Shown here: positions 52,423 through 61,027 of the stretch, piece by piece
How the letters are laid out: each line of letters starts with the position of its first letter
Position numbering within the stretch: the stretch's first letter is position 1
From: Anaerolineae bacterium UTCFX1
Lineage (GTDB): Bacteria > Chloroflexota > Anaerolineae > Anaerolineales > Villigracilaceae
Reading direction: 5' to 3'
Assembly: GCA_002050275.1 (NCBI GenBank)
Contig: MWTB01000022.1
Coordinates: forward strand, 1-64,000
DNA: 64,000 nt
Program-made: the position numbers and the translations under genes
The notes under the pieces: model-generated
Database searches by the model: none
Seen by the model: only the letters and a program-made list of their open reading frames with translations
What the model was told of the DNA's origin: nothing

Positions 52423-52722
52423 TTATCTTGTAGCTGACTTGCTTGTACACTCCGCAAACGCAAAGTGAACTTTGCGACACGAGCGCCAACTCAAGAGAAC
52501 CCAGTTGGCAGCTTGCACCTCATCGACCAGTGATATTTTGACCCCGTCGTACCTCTTGCTATACCCATTCGCCATGAGATACCAGTTAGCCCGTAGCGTA
52601 CTCACGCGGTACTCGTAACCTGCAACCGTCGAGTTGGTTGTAAAAGGTACGAGGTACGCCAGACCAGCCACTCCCATAGCCACAAGTAGCAACGCTAAGA
52701 ATAAAAAAATCTTGCCCCTCAC
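52423..52722 (-). pseudogene. Cassette protein B2: truncated B homologue
   Basis: The first ~73 residues (LALLLVAMGVAGLAYLVPF, YEYRVSTLRANWYLMANGYS, VKISLVDEVQAANW) match the N-terminus of B1 and B3. The sequence then switches to unrelated residues ending SKSATR, so the Cys-rich half is missing. The break lies near a CGCAAAGT/ACTTTGCG palindrome at 52459-52476. It keeps the same GTG leader context and sits 44 bases after A2. A short membrane protein could still be made, but it lacks most of the family. Confidence 0.8.
52459..52476. repeat. Palindrome at the broken end of cassette B2
   Basis: CGCAAAGT and ACTTTGCG flank two bases. The surrounding ~55 bases (52430-52490) have no match in B1 or B3 and look like inserted sequence. 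A further CAAGAT/ATCTTG palindrome lies at about 52418-52431. The gap 52233-52422 shows only AT-rich words such as TTCGTTTATTCGTGC and no gene. Confidence 0.6.
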
Positions 52723-52766
52723 CCTCTCACCCTACCATATTTACGAGACTACAATCAACACTTAGT

Positions 52767-53801
52767 TTAATGCTCTATCCACATCGGCGGCTGTGCCTTG
52801 TGGTCACCTGCCTCATACTTGTCCAGCCATTCCTTAAACAGGGGTCTTATCCCTACACTTAAGTCCCTGTATTTATCTTCGATTTTTGCACCATCTCGCA
52901 CGCACGCTGCCAGAGGGTTGGTGGCAGTAAGACACTCATTAGACAAAAGACCAATTAGTTCAGGGCCACTCATCAGAGCTGTCGCTAAATAAGGTTCCCT
53001 AGTATATGGCTTTTCTTTATACAATTTACTATTCGACTCCATACTAGGCACAATTATCAGTTCAAGATCATTGCCGACACTCCACACTGTTCCACTTTCA
53101 TCTACATAGAACAACATTGAGTTTTGGTCGGTGCCTTTTAGCGGCAATTCCTTTTTAGTATTATCCGAGATCACTTTGACATAGCCTGCTAGTGGGTTGA
53201 CCATCGCTTTATTATCAAAGAACCCCGTCTCAGGGTTGTACTGGGGGATCTCGAATCCGCCCCGCCCCTGTTTGAGTAGCTCCACATACTGCTCGAGCGT
53301 GATCTCGCGGTCAGCAGGGTCGCCGTATTCCCTGTAGTGGATCCACATAGACTTGATGTGTTGCTTGGCGTACTCATTCCGCGCATCTTGCGTCGCCCCG
53401 ATGCCTTTGATGTGGTACTTGCCATAGGCGATGCCCTGCTCAGGGATCACAGTGATGGGGATGTCTATCCCGTAGGCGTTGCCCCACTCCGTCTTTTGGT
53501 ATTCGGTCGCCAGATCGAGCTTGTACTCGGAGTTCTTAAGCTCCTCGGGGATGACTATTCCCTCCGCCTTGAGTTTCTCTCCGATGTTGGGGTCTATTAC
53601 GCCGTAATCTGGCAGAGCTGGTTCAGGTGTGTTCGTTGAAGTTAGAATGGATGTTGGTGTGGAGGTTGTTGTTGCGGTCAAGACTTCGGAAGTCTTGGAG
53701 ACTTCCGAAGTCTGAGGGATGAACGTCGCTTGTTGCGTCGGCGCGGCGCAGGAAGTTAGAAGAATCGCGGCAAGGAATAGGAATCTTGATTTGCTTCGCA
53801 T
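52767..53801 (-). CDS. Cassette protein A2: lipoprotein of unknown function
   Basis: A paralogue of A1 and A3, with lipobox ILLTSCAA, an N-terminus like A1 and a middle segment YKLDLATEYQKTEWGNAYGI like A3. Its C-terminal third (DQNSMLFYVDESGTVWSVGNDLELIIVP, then ACVRDGAKIEDKYRDLSVG) differs from both. The linker contains an extra VSKTSEV encoded by a full GACTTCCGAAGTC palindrome that A1 has only as a half copy. The ATG at 53801 has GGAG eight bases upstream. It is followed by the truncated B2. Confidence 0.85.
   Translation of the reverse strand: MRSKSRFLFLAAILLTSCAAPTQQATFIPQTSEVSKTSEVLTATTTSTPTSILTSTNTPEPALPDYGVIDPNIGEKLKAEGIVIPEELKNSEYKLDLATEYQKTEWGNAYGIDIPITVIPEQGIAYGKYHIKGIGATQDARNEYAKQHIKSMWIHYREYGDPADREITLEQYVELLKQGRGGFEIPQYNPETGFFDNKAMVNPLAGYVKVISDNTKKELPLKGTDQNSMLFYVDESGTVWSVGNDLELIIVPSMESNSKLYKEKPYTREPYLATALMSGPELIGLLSNECLTATNPLAACVRDGAKIEDKYRDLSVGIRPLFKEWLDKYEAGDHKAQPPMWIEH
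53681..53713. repeat. GACTTCCGAAGTC-family palindrome inside cassette gene A2
   Basis: Perfect 15-bp arms (AGACTTCGGAAGTCT and its complement) flank three bases in the linker-coding part of A2. The same position in A1 (about 52114-52127) has one arm only. Confidence 0.85.
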
Positions 53802-53853
53802 ATTGTTCTCCATCAATAACGATTTTACCCGCGTTGTGCAAATAGATTAAAGA

Positions 53854-53892
53854 CAAAAAGGATTCCGAAGTCTCAAACAACCTCGGAATCCT
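53854..53892 (-). terminator. Intrinsic terminator after cassette B3
   Basis: On the minus strand AGGATTCCGA and TCGGAATCCT form a stem followed by TTTTTG, about 50 bases after the B3 stop. It separates the A3-B3 pair from A2. Confidence 0.75.
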
Positions 53893-53944
53893 CCTATTCC
53901 CTTCATATCGCCAAATTATGCGGCGACTGTCTCGAACGCCACGT

Positions 53945-54751
53945 TCAATCGCACAGAAGCGGACACGTCCCGCCCCAGCTACAAAAGTTCTCTGCCGAGG
54001 TGTTGCACTTGATATTGCAGTTACTTACATACCCCTGCGTCTCACACTGAGTCTTGTCTGTCAGGGTCTTACAGTTGATATTGTTGAGCGAGGTGTCGCA
54101 GGTTTGGCCCCCTGATGGTTGGCATGTACCTTCAGTAGAACTACAATCATTGTTATTATCACAAACCTTACCGCCAATTGAACAACGATAACTATTCGTC
54201 CATCCACCACAGGCAATACTCCCGCCACAGGTCTGCGCATGCGCCTGCTTGACCAGGCGCCATGTGTCCACTTGTCGCCCTTGCTTCACGCTCACAACCT
54301 CCCCAGGTAGCCACTTTTCCCGCGCTATCTGCACATCTGCACTATGGTAACAATCATTCGGCTGCGGGTTGCCCCCTTGCATAGCGAGGCACAAGTACAT
54401 ATAGAGGTCTCTCGTATAGTCGTACTCTCTCGCCCCCATCTTGTACTGCACGCGCATCACGAGATCACTCTGCTCCTTGACTGCCGAGACGCTCTGCAAG
54501 ACCTCGCCTCCCTTGCCCGTCACTCGGTATCCTGTCTGGGGAGTATCCACTAGTTCTATCCTGATCGCCTGGTAAGCCTTGTTATATCCGTTCACAAGCA
54601 AGTACCAGCTCACCCTCGCCGTATTCACCGTGTATACATAGCCCTGAACACTCGATGAGGTGGCAACAGGTGTCAAAGAGGCAAGTGCAACAACGCACCC
54701 CACCGCGACAAATAGCAAAGTAACAAACAGCCATGCAAGTCTTGTCCTCAC
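53945..54751 (-). CDS. Cassette protein B3: membrane-anchored Cys-rich protein of unknown function
   Basis: I do not recognise this family. The 268-residue product has one N-terminal helix (AWLFVTLLFVAVGCVVALASL), a middle region nearly identical to B1, and a C-terminal Cys-rich part with fourteen cysteines. The segment TNSYRCSIGGKVCDNNNDCS differs from B1, while the flanking QTCDTSLNNINCKTLTDKTQC is identical. The C-x-n-C pattern (C..dnnnDC....gtC) resembles small disulfide-rich repeats of secreted proteins. It is probably exported and disulfide-bonded. It lies 63 bases after A3, and an intrinsic terminator follows. Confidence 0.85.
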   Translation of the reverse strand: MRTRLAWLFVTLLFVAVGCVVALASLTPVATSSSVQGYVYTVNTARVSWYLLVNGYNKAYQAIRIELVDTPQTGYRVTGKGGEVLQSVSAVKEQSDLVMRVQYKMGAREYDYTRDLYMYLCLAMQGGNPQPNDCYHSADVQIAREKWLPGEVVSVKQGRQVDTWRLVKQAHAQTCGGSIACGGWTNSYRCSIGGKVCDNNNDCSSTEGTCQPSGGQTCDTSLNNINCKTLTDKTQCETQGYVSNCNIKCNTSAENFCSWGGTCPLLCD

Positions 54752-54814
54752 CCTCCCACCCTATCACAAATCACACTCTTCAATCAACCACACCTCACAA
54801 CTCAGGATTGTTGG

Positions 54815-55831
54815 CTAATCCTCGATCCACACTGGAGGTTGAGTATCATGGTTGCCAGCCTCATATTCCTTTACCCACTGGTTGTACAATGCGGGAAGTC
54901 CAACAGACAAATCACGATACTTAGCTTCTACTTTTCCACTATCATTAATACACGCCGTAGACATAACATCAGTCGCGAGACAAAAATTAGATCTGATTCC
55001 CACGATTCCAATTCCAGAACTTAATCGGTAAGCCACATCAACGCGACGAAGGTATGGTTTCGTTTTGTAGCGTTGGTTTTTCGGATCCATCCACTCCCCT
55101 ATCGTATACTCAAAATCATTCCTGGCAATCCACATCGTCCCATTTTCATCCACATAAAACAGCCCAGAACCGTAGCTATCCAGCTTGGTCGGCAACTCTT
55201 TATATTTATTATCCGAGATCACTTTGACATAGCCTGATAGTGGGTTGACCATCGCCTTTTTATCAAAGAATCCCGTCTCAGGGTTGTACTGGGGGATCTC
55301 AAATCCGCCCCGCCCCGCCTTGAGTAGCTCCACATACTGCTCGAGCGTGATCTCGCGGTCAGCTGGGTCGCCGTACTCCCTGTAGTGGATCCACATGTAC
55401 TTGATGTGTTGCTCGGCGTACGCATTCCACGCCTCCTGCGTCGCCCCGATGCCTTTGATGTGGTACTTACCGTAGGCGATGCCGCGCTCGGGGATCACAG
55501 TGATAGGGATGTCTATCCCGTAGGCATTGCCCCACTCCGTCTTTTGATATTCGGTCGCCAGATCGAGCTTGTACTCGGAGTTCTTAAGCTCCTCGGGGAC
55601 GACTATCCCCTCCGCCTTGAGTTTCTCCCCGATGTTAGGGTCAATCACGCCGTAGGAGGGGAGAGATGGTGTTGGCGTGAGCGTTGCCGTCGCGGTCGGC
55701 GTGATCGTGGAAGTCGGCGCCGCCGTGTGCGTTGCGGACGGCGCTGCCGTCACTGTCGACGCAGGCGCTGGGCTGGCGCAACCAGCCAAAATCATCGCTA
55801 GCGCTAACGCAAAACTGATTGTCTTCCGCAT
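54815..55831 (-). CDS. Cassette protein A3: lipoprotein of unknown function
   Basis: A paralogue of A1 and A2 of ~338 residues. The signal peptide (ALALAMILAGCASP) and linker with TPTPSLP differ from the other two. The central and C-terminal parts match A1 almost exactly over AYAEQHIKYMWIHYREYG and NPLSGYVKVISDNKYKELPT, and A2 over YKLDLATEYQKTEWGNAYGI. The ATG at 55831 has GGAGG five bases upstream. It lies 21 bases after the ribF stop on the same strand, so it may be read through from the ribF transcript. Confidence 0.85.
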   Translation of the reverse strand: MRKTISFALALAMILAGCASPAPASTVTAAPSATHTAAPTSTITPTATATLTPTPSLPSYGVIDPNIGEKLKAEGIVVPEELKNSEYKLDLATEYQKTEWGNAYGIDIPITVIPERGIAYGKYHIKGIGATQEAWNAYAEQHIKYMWIHYREYGDPADREITLEQYVELLKAGRGGFEIPQYNPETGFFDKKAMVNPLSGYVKVISDNKYKELPTKLDSYGSGLFYVDENGTMWIARNDFEYTIGEWMDPKNQRYKTKPYLRRVDVAYRLSSGIGIVGIRSNFCLATDVMSTACINDSGKVEAKYRDLSVGLPALYNQWVKEYEAGNHDTQPPVWIED

Positions 55832-55852
55832 GTTGGCCTCCAAGAAAGCGGA

Positions 55853-56776
55853 CTATATCGTTCCCAGCGCCTCACGAGTCCGTTCCACATCATTTTGGAT
55901 CTGCGCCGTCAGCGCTTTCGCCGAATTATATTTCAATTCATCGCGCAGCCGAACGATAAATTCAAGCCGAAGCGTTTCATCATAAATATCGCGATCGAAA
56001 TCAAGCAGGTACGCTTCCACGCTCAGCGAACTTCTATCAGGCGTGAACGTCGGGTTAATGCCGATATTGACCGCGGCTTTATATCTTTGGCTGCCGCAAT
56101 ACGCCCAACAGGCGTAAATGCCGGCGGCGGGAATCAACTTCTCCGCCGAATACCCCAAATTAGCGGTGGGAAAGCCGATCGTCCGTCCGCGCTGATCGCC
56201 GCGAATCACAACTCCCTGCAACTGGTAAGGGCGCGTCAACAACCGCGCGGCTTGCGCCATCTCGCCCGCCGCGATCAACGTACGGATCTTGGTGGACGAG
56301 ATCACGCCGTTTTCATCGCTCAGAACCGGCGTAACTTCAACGGTATATCCCAACTCCGTACCGATCTCCGTCAAACGCGGGATATCGCCCTCGCGGTCTT
56401 TTCCCAACGTGGAATCGTAGCCGAGGATAAAGCGTTCCAGCCTGAAGTGAGAGTGAAGGCGTTGCATGAAATCAAAGGCGGTCATTTCCGCCACGTCGCG
56501 GTTGAAGGGATGCGTAATAACGACATCCACGCCCAAGCCGCCGAGAAGTTCGGCTCGTTCGTCGGGCAGAGTTAACAATTTAATATCGCTGCGCCCAAAT
56601 AACGCGGCAGGGTGCGGATCGAAAGTCAGCGCGACTGAGGTCGTTCCCGCCGCACGCGCGCCTTCGACGAGGCGTTGAATCACCCGCTGATGCCCGCGAT
56701 GTACGCCATCGAACGTCCCAACCGTCAGCCACGATCGTTCGACAAAAAAACCTTCTAAAGAGCGGTAATGTTCCAT
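55853..56776 (-). CDS. ribF: Bifunctional riboflavin kinase/FAD synthetase
   Basis: RibF phosphorylates riboflavin to FMN and adenylylates FMN to FAD. The 307-residue protein has the N-terminal nucleotidyltransferase motifs SWLTVGTFDGVHRGHQRVI (~18) and ISSTKIRTLIAAGEM (~155), then the kinase domain with GVVIRGDQRGRTIGFPTANL (~190), AVNIGINPTF and a conserved EAYLLDFDRDIYDETLRLEF. Length is normal. It closes the nusA-infB block and is followed by the cassette array. Confidence 0.96.
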   Translation of the reverse strand: MEHYRSLEGFFVERSWLTVGTFDGVHRGHQRVIQRLVEGARAAGTTSVALTFDPHPAALFGRSDIKLLTLPDERAELLGGLGVDVVITHPFNRDVAEMTAFDFMQRLHSHFRLERFILGYDSTLGKDREGDIPRLTEIGTELGYTVEVTPVLSDENGVISSTKIRTLIAAGEMAQAARLLTRPYQLQGVVIRGDQRGRTIGFPTANLGYSAEKLIPAAGIYACWAYCGSQRYKAAVNIGINPTFTPDRSSLSVEAYLLDFDRDIYDETLRLEFIVRLRDELKYNSAKALTAQIQNDVERTREALGTI

Positions 56777-56786
56777 ATAAGAAAAT

Positions 56787-56811
56787 ATTCCAGCGCCGGC
56801 GGCGCTGGAAT
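56787..56811. repeat. Palindrome between truB and ribF
   Basis: ATTCCAGCGCCG and CGGCGCTGGAAT flank one base. On the minus strand it is followed by ATTTTCTT, so it could act as a weak terminator or processing hairpin in the 63-base gap. Confidence 0.7.
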
Positions 56812-56839
56812 GACAACCGTTATTTTTCAGCCGTACAAG

Positions 56840-57769
56840 TTAGGCGTCGTTCGTGAAGAAAACTTTCTTCGGCTGCCACATCGGGCTGCCGTCTTCGCCT
56901 ATTAAGCATTCCATCAACGCGACCAGTTCGCCCTGCGTGCTGACACCGCGCACGCGCGTGCCCACTTCCGAGCCGTCCGCGACCTTCACGCGATGACCGT
57001 GACGCACGCCTTCCACGTCGTCTGGGCTGAGCTCGATGGCGTGCCAATCGCCCAAAGCTTCGGCGGCGGGAATCAGGTATTGGTACCAGTTCCCGGCGGC
57101 AAACGCCTCTTGCAGTTTGCGGAGCGGAGTCGCATCGCGCAACGAAAATCGTCCGCTTTTAGTGCGACGCAAACCCACCAAGTACGCGCCGCAGCCCAAC
57201 TTCTCACCGAGATCGTTCGCCAGCGAGCGAACGTAGGTGCCGGATGAGCAATGCACATCAATCACGGCTTCCGGCGGCGCCCATTCCAACACTTCAAGGT
57301 GGTGCACGGTGATCTTACGCGGAGCCAGCTCCACCGGTTCGCCCTGACGCGCCATTTCATAGGCTTTGCGTCCCTGCACTTTGACAGCGGAATACGGCGG
57401 CGGCGTTTGCTCGATCTCGCCGACGAACGTTTTCAACGCTTCCTCGAATTGCTCTTCAGTCACGTTCACCGGCTGAGCCGACGGCGTCACCCGCCCTTCC
57501 GCGTCAAAGGTATCGGTTCTGCCTCCCAAACGGATAATGGCTTGGTAACGTTTATCCGACGCAGACACATATTCGCTCAAGCGGACGGCGGGACCGACTA
57601 AAATGACCAGCACGCCCGAAGCGCGCGGATCGAGCGTGCCGGTATGACCGGCGCGGCGCAATCCCGTTCCATTTCGGACCGCTTGAACAACGTCGTGCGA
57701 AGTCATGCCGACGGGCTTATCCACCACTAACACGCCGGAGATGGCGTTCTTCATATCTTGAGTGTTCAT
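56840..57769 (-). CDS. truB: tRNA pseudouridine synthase B
   Basis: TruB makes pseudouridine 55 in the T loop of tRNA. The 309-residue protein has GVLVVDKPVGMTSHDVVQAVR at the N-terminus, the catalytic motif AGHTGTLDPRASGVLVILVG (Asp, ~43), YSAVKVQGRKAYEMAR and CSSGTYVRSLANDLGEKLGCGAYLVGLRRT. The C-terminal PUA-like part follows. The ATG has GGAGG seven bases upstream. It lies in the usual place downstream of rbfA/nrnA. Confidence 0.97.
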   Translation of the reverse strand: MNTQDMKNAISGVLVVDKPVGMTSHDVVQAVRNGTGLRRAGHTGTLDPRASGVLVILVGPAVRLSEYVSASDKRYQAIIRLGGRTDTFDAEGRVTPSAQPVNVTEEQFEEALKTFVGEIEQTPPPYSAVKVQGRKAYEMARQGEPVELAPRKITVHHLEVLEWAPPEAVIDVHCSSGTYVRSLANDLGEKLGCGAYLVGLRRTKSGRFSLRDATPLRKLQEAFAAGNWYQYLIPAAEALGDWHAIELSPDDVEGVRHGHRVKVADGSEVGTRVRGVSTQGELVALMECLIGEDGSPMWQPKKVFFTNDA

Positions 57770-57822
57770 TTTTCCTCCTCAGGTTTATTTCCGCTCCAAG
57801 TATGACATATAAATATAAGTAT

Positions 57823-58782
57823 TTAATTAAGATTTAATAGATTCCGGGTAGCCTTAAGTACTGCCTCTCGCACTTCTTCCAAAGCGCCGGTGATATCCGC
57901 GCCAGCCGCGGCGGCGTGCCCGCCTCCCTGAAAGCTCTTCGCCACTTGCGAAACGTCAAAACTCGCATCCAACGCCCGCCACGAAACTTTTACGCGGCTG
58001 TCGTTCTGTTCGACGAAGATCATGCCCACTTTATTTCCGTCAATCGCGGAAACCATATTGATCAAGTCTGCGTCGTCGTTGCCGCCGTAACCCGCGCGCT
58101 TGCGGTCTTCCAGCGTAAGCGTCGCCCAGACGATGCCATTCTTCTGTTCCAAACCGGACAAACCCATGCCCCAATATTTCGCCGCCGGGAATGATTTTTT
58201 AACCAGCGAGCGCATGTAGAGATCGGACAAATCCACCCCTTTTTCCATCAACGCGGCGCTTAAACGCAACGCAGTTGGGTTCGTATTAGATGTGCGAAAG
58301 CCCAGCGTATCGGTCACAATACCCACCAGCAGCGCGGCGGCGATAGGCTGAGTAATTTCATAGCCCCATTCGGGTAAACGCGCGGCGAGGATCGCGGCGG
58401 TCGCCACTTCTTTTTCTTCGATGAGGTTGAGCATTCCAAACTGCTCGTTCGTTTTGTGATGATCTATATTAATATCCGGCGCGGGAAAATTCTCAAACGG
58501 TTTCCCCACGCGTTTGAAGTCGGCGCAATCTACCGTGATGAAGGTATCGTAGCCTTCCTTAGGCTCGCGCACGATCAGTTCGCTCCCTTCCAGATAGCGG
58601 AAGGACGACGTAACGCCGTCGGCAAGGACAATTTGCGCCGTTTTCCCGGCGTTTTTCAATGCCAGCCCCAGCGCCAGCGCCGAGCCGATCGCATCGCCGT
58701 CGGGGCGAACGTGCGAAACGATCAGCGCATGCCGCGCTTTTTCCAATCTTTCCTTAATCGAACGGGAAATATCTTCGTTCAT
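57823..58782 (-). CDS. nrnA: DHH-family phosphoesterase NrnA
   Basis: NrnA-type enzymes degrade short oligoribonucleotides and pAp, and related proteins hydrolyse pApA or c-di-AMP. The 319-residue protein has SHVRPDGDAIGSALALG (~20), FITVDCADFKRVG, NIDHHKTNEQFG (~110) and the DHHA1 signature GGGHAAAAGADI (~295). Its start overlaps the rbfA stop by four bases. Placement between rbfA and truB is widespread in bacteria. Whether it handles pApA from the cdaA pathway is an open inference. Confidence 0.92.
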   Translation of the reverse strand: MNEDISRSIKERLEKARHALIVSHVRPDGDAIGSALALGLALKNAGKTAQIVLADGVTSSFRYLEGSELIVREPKEGYDTFITVDCADFKRVGKPFENFPAPDINIDHHKTNEQFGMLNLIEEKEVATAAILAARLPEWGYEITQPIAAALLVGIVTDTLGFRTSNTNPTALRLSAALMEKGVDLSDLYMRSLVKKSFPAAKYWGMGLSGLEQKNGIVWATLTLEDRKRAGYGGNDDADLINMVSAIDGNKVGMIFVEQNDSRVKVSWRALDASFDVSQVAKSFQGGGHAAAAGADITGALEEVREAVLKATRNLLNLN

Positions 58783-59156
58783 TTCTTTGTAGCGTCCTCG
58801 CGATTTTTATTTTTCTCCCGCAGTTCAGCCAGCAATCTTTCGATATGATCGGCGTTTTCCGGCGTTACATCCCAATGAAAGCGCAAGCGCGGAAAAGAAC
58901 GCAACTCAATGCGTTGAGAGAGAGTCCGCCGCAAGAAACTAGAGGCTGACTCCAGCCCCTCCAGAACCTCTTGTGAGCGCATCGCCCCTTCAATGGCAGA
59001 GACGTATACATCCGCATAAGCAAGTTCTCGATCTACTTTCACGTCTGTGATAAAGATCTGATGCAACCGCGGATCGCTGATCTCGCGCAACAACACCTCT
59101 GAAATCTCGCGGCGGATTCGGTCGGCGATCCGTTGAGTTCGAATAGCGGACGGCAT
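58779..59156 (-). CDS. rbfA: Ribosome-binding factor A
   Basis: RbfA helps mature the 30S subunit. The 125-residue protein has the KH-like fold: RIADRIRREISEVLLREISDPRLHQIFITDVKVDRELAYADVYVS, then LESASSFLRRTLSQRIELRSFPRLRFHWD. It follows infB by six bases, as in most bacteria, and overlaps nrnA. Confidence 0.96.
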   Translation of the reverse strand: MPSAIRTQRIADRIRREISEVLLREISDPRLHQIFITDVKVDRELAYADVYVSAIEGAMRSQEVLEGLESASSFLRRTLSQRIELRSFPRLRFHWDVTPENADHIERLLAELREKNKNREDATKK

Positions 59157-59162
59157 GGCAGG

Positions 59163-60935
59163 TTACGCCTCCTCCAACACATAACAAACTAGCTGATCGC
59201 CGGGCTGGATATCGTTGAAACCTTTGAAGCCGACGCCGCATTCATAGCCTTGTTTAATCTCTTTAACATCTTCCTTCTCGTGACGAAGCGATCCCATATC
59301 GCCTTCATAGACCAGATCGGCTCCGCGATAGAGCTTCACCTTTGCATTGCGGCGCAATTCGCCCTCGGTGACGCGGCAACCGGCGACCTTGCCAAACTTC
59401 GACGCGGAAAAGACCCGCAGCGCTTGCGCACGCCCGATGATCTTCTCTTTAACGTCGGGTTCAAGCATGCCTTTCAGCGCTTTTTCAACGTCTTCAGTCA
59501 TGCGATAGATGATCTCGTACAAGCGAATCTCCACGCCTTCTTTTTCCGCCAACCGCCGCGCAGATACGTCCGCCTGAACGTTAAACCCGATCAGAATCGC
59601 GTGCGAAGCGGAAGCCAGCATAACGTCGTTTTCACCGATATTGCCTGCTTCAGCATAGAGGACTTTCAAGTTGATCTCGTCCTGTTTCAGTTTATCCAAT
59701 TCGGAGATGATCGGGTCAAGCGAACCTTGCACGTCGGCTTTGACGATTAGGTTGAGTTCCTTCATCTCGCTCGATTTAACGTTGGAGAACCAATCTTCCA
59801 GCGACATTTTCTTTTTCGATTGCGTCTGCGTCTTCGCGGCTTCGATCCGTTCAGCGACGATAACGCGCGCTTCTTTATCGGAAGCGACCACCTCGAACAA
59901 GTCGCCGGCGGACGGCACGTCGCTCAATCCCATTGCCGCTACCGGCGTGGAAGGTCCAGCCTTTTTCACCGCTTTACCTTTGTAATCCGACAGCGCGCGC
60001 AGTTTTCCATGCGCTATACCGGCTACCACCACGTCGCCCATTTGCAGTGTGCCATTTTGCACGAGCAGCGTAGCGATCACGCCTCTCGATTTATCCAATT
60101 CCGCTTCAATGACCGTTCCGATCACCTTGCCGGCGGGGTTGGCTTTGATCTCCAGCGTATCCGCAACCAACAGAATCGCTTCGAGCAAGTCGTCAATGCC
60201 TTGCTTCTGCTTCGCTGAAACGGGGATCACCATCGTCCCGCCGCCCCATTCGTCAGGGATGAGTTCTTGCTCGGCGAGTTGCTGCTTTACGCGGTCCGCA
60301 TTGGCGGTCGGTTTATCTATCTTATTCAGCGCCACAATGATCGGCACGCGCGCGGCTTTGGCATGAGCGATGGCTTCGCGCGTCTGCGGCATAACGCCAT
60401 CGTCTGCGGCGACGACCAGCACGACGATATCGGCGCCTTGCGCGCCGCGCGCGCGCATCTGCGTAAACGCTGCGTGACCGGGCGTGTCGAGGAAGGTGAT
60501 CAAACGTCCCTTCTGCTCGACCTGATACGCGCCGATGTGCTGCGTAATGCCGCCGGTCTCGCCCGCCGCCACTTCCGTTTGGCGGATAGCGTCGAGCAGA
60601 CTCGTCTTGCCGTGATCTACATGCCCAAGAATCGTCACTACCGGCGGGCGCGCCTTCAACAGCGCCGCATCTTCTCCGGCGATCATTTGCCGCCAAAGCG
60701 GCACCACGCCGGTTTCGACCGGCGCTTCTTCCAGCGCTTCAGGAATCGCCTCAAAGCCGTATTCAGCCACTACAATCGCGGCGGTATCAAAATCCACCGA
60801 CTGATTGATGGTCGCCATTACGCCATTGGTCATCAATTTTTTAATTAAGTCTATAGGGCTTTTTTCGATCTTCTGCGCCAGCTCGCGCACTACAATGCTG
60901 GCTGGCAGTTCAATTTTCATTCCATTACCGCTCAT
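59163..60935 (-). CDS. infB: Translation initiation factor IF-2
   Basis: IF-2 brings initiator tRNA to the 30S subunit and hydrolyses GTP. The ~590-residue protein has an IF2_N domain ([26 protein letters not shown]), the G domain with [30 protein letters not shown] and NKIDK, domain II, and C-terminal domains with [17 protein letters not shown] and [19 protein letters not shown]. The long N-terminal extension of proteobacterial IF-2 is absent. The ATG at 60935 has GGAGG seven bases upstream; an in-frame start at 61019 is rejected. Confidence 0.97.
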   Translation of the reverse strand: MSGNGMKIELPASIVVRELAQKIEKSPIDLIKKLMTNGVMATINQSVDFDTAAIVVAEYGFEAIPEALEEAPVETGVVPLWRQMIAGEDAALLKARPPVVTILGHVDHGKTSLLDAIRQTEVAAGETGGITQHIGAYQVEQKGRLITFLDTPGHAAFTQMRARGAQGADIVVLVVAADDGVMPQTREAIAHAKAARVPIIVALNKIDKPTANADRVKQQLAEQELIPDEWGGGTMVIPVSAKQKQGIDDLLEAILLVADTLEIKANPAGKVIGTVIEAELDKSRGVIATLLVQNGTLQMGDVVVAGIAHGKLRALSDYKGKAVKKAGPSTPVAAMGLSDVPSAGDLFEVVASDKEARVIVAERIEAAKTQTQSKKKMSLEDWFSNVKSSEMKELNLIVKADVQGSLDPIISELDKLKQDEINLKVLYAEAGNIGENDVMLASASHAILIGFNVQADVSARRLAEKEGVEIRLYEIIYRMTEDVEKALKGMLEPDVKEKIIGRAQALRVFSASKFGKVAGCRVTEGELRRNAKVKLYRGADLVYEGDMGSLRHEKEDVKEIKQGYECGVGFKGFNDIQPGDQLVCYVLEEA

Positions 60936-61027
60936 AGATGTGCCTCCAAATTCTGCGGGGTAGTTCATCCATAAAGGATGGATCCGCCTATCCACTGAGG
61001 GAACATTCATGAGCGGCAATATCTATC

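Noticed and set aside
50353..55831. Cassette array as a toxin-immunity or contact-inhibition locus
   Set aside because: The repeated pairs invite it, but no toxin domain, export motif or immunity-like small gene was recognised, so it is left as unknown.
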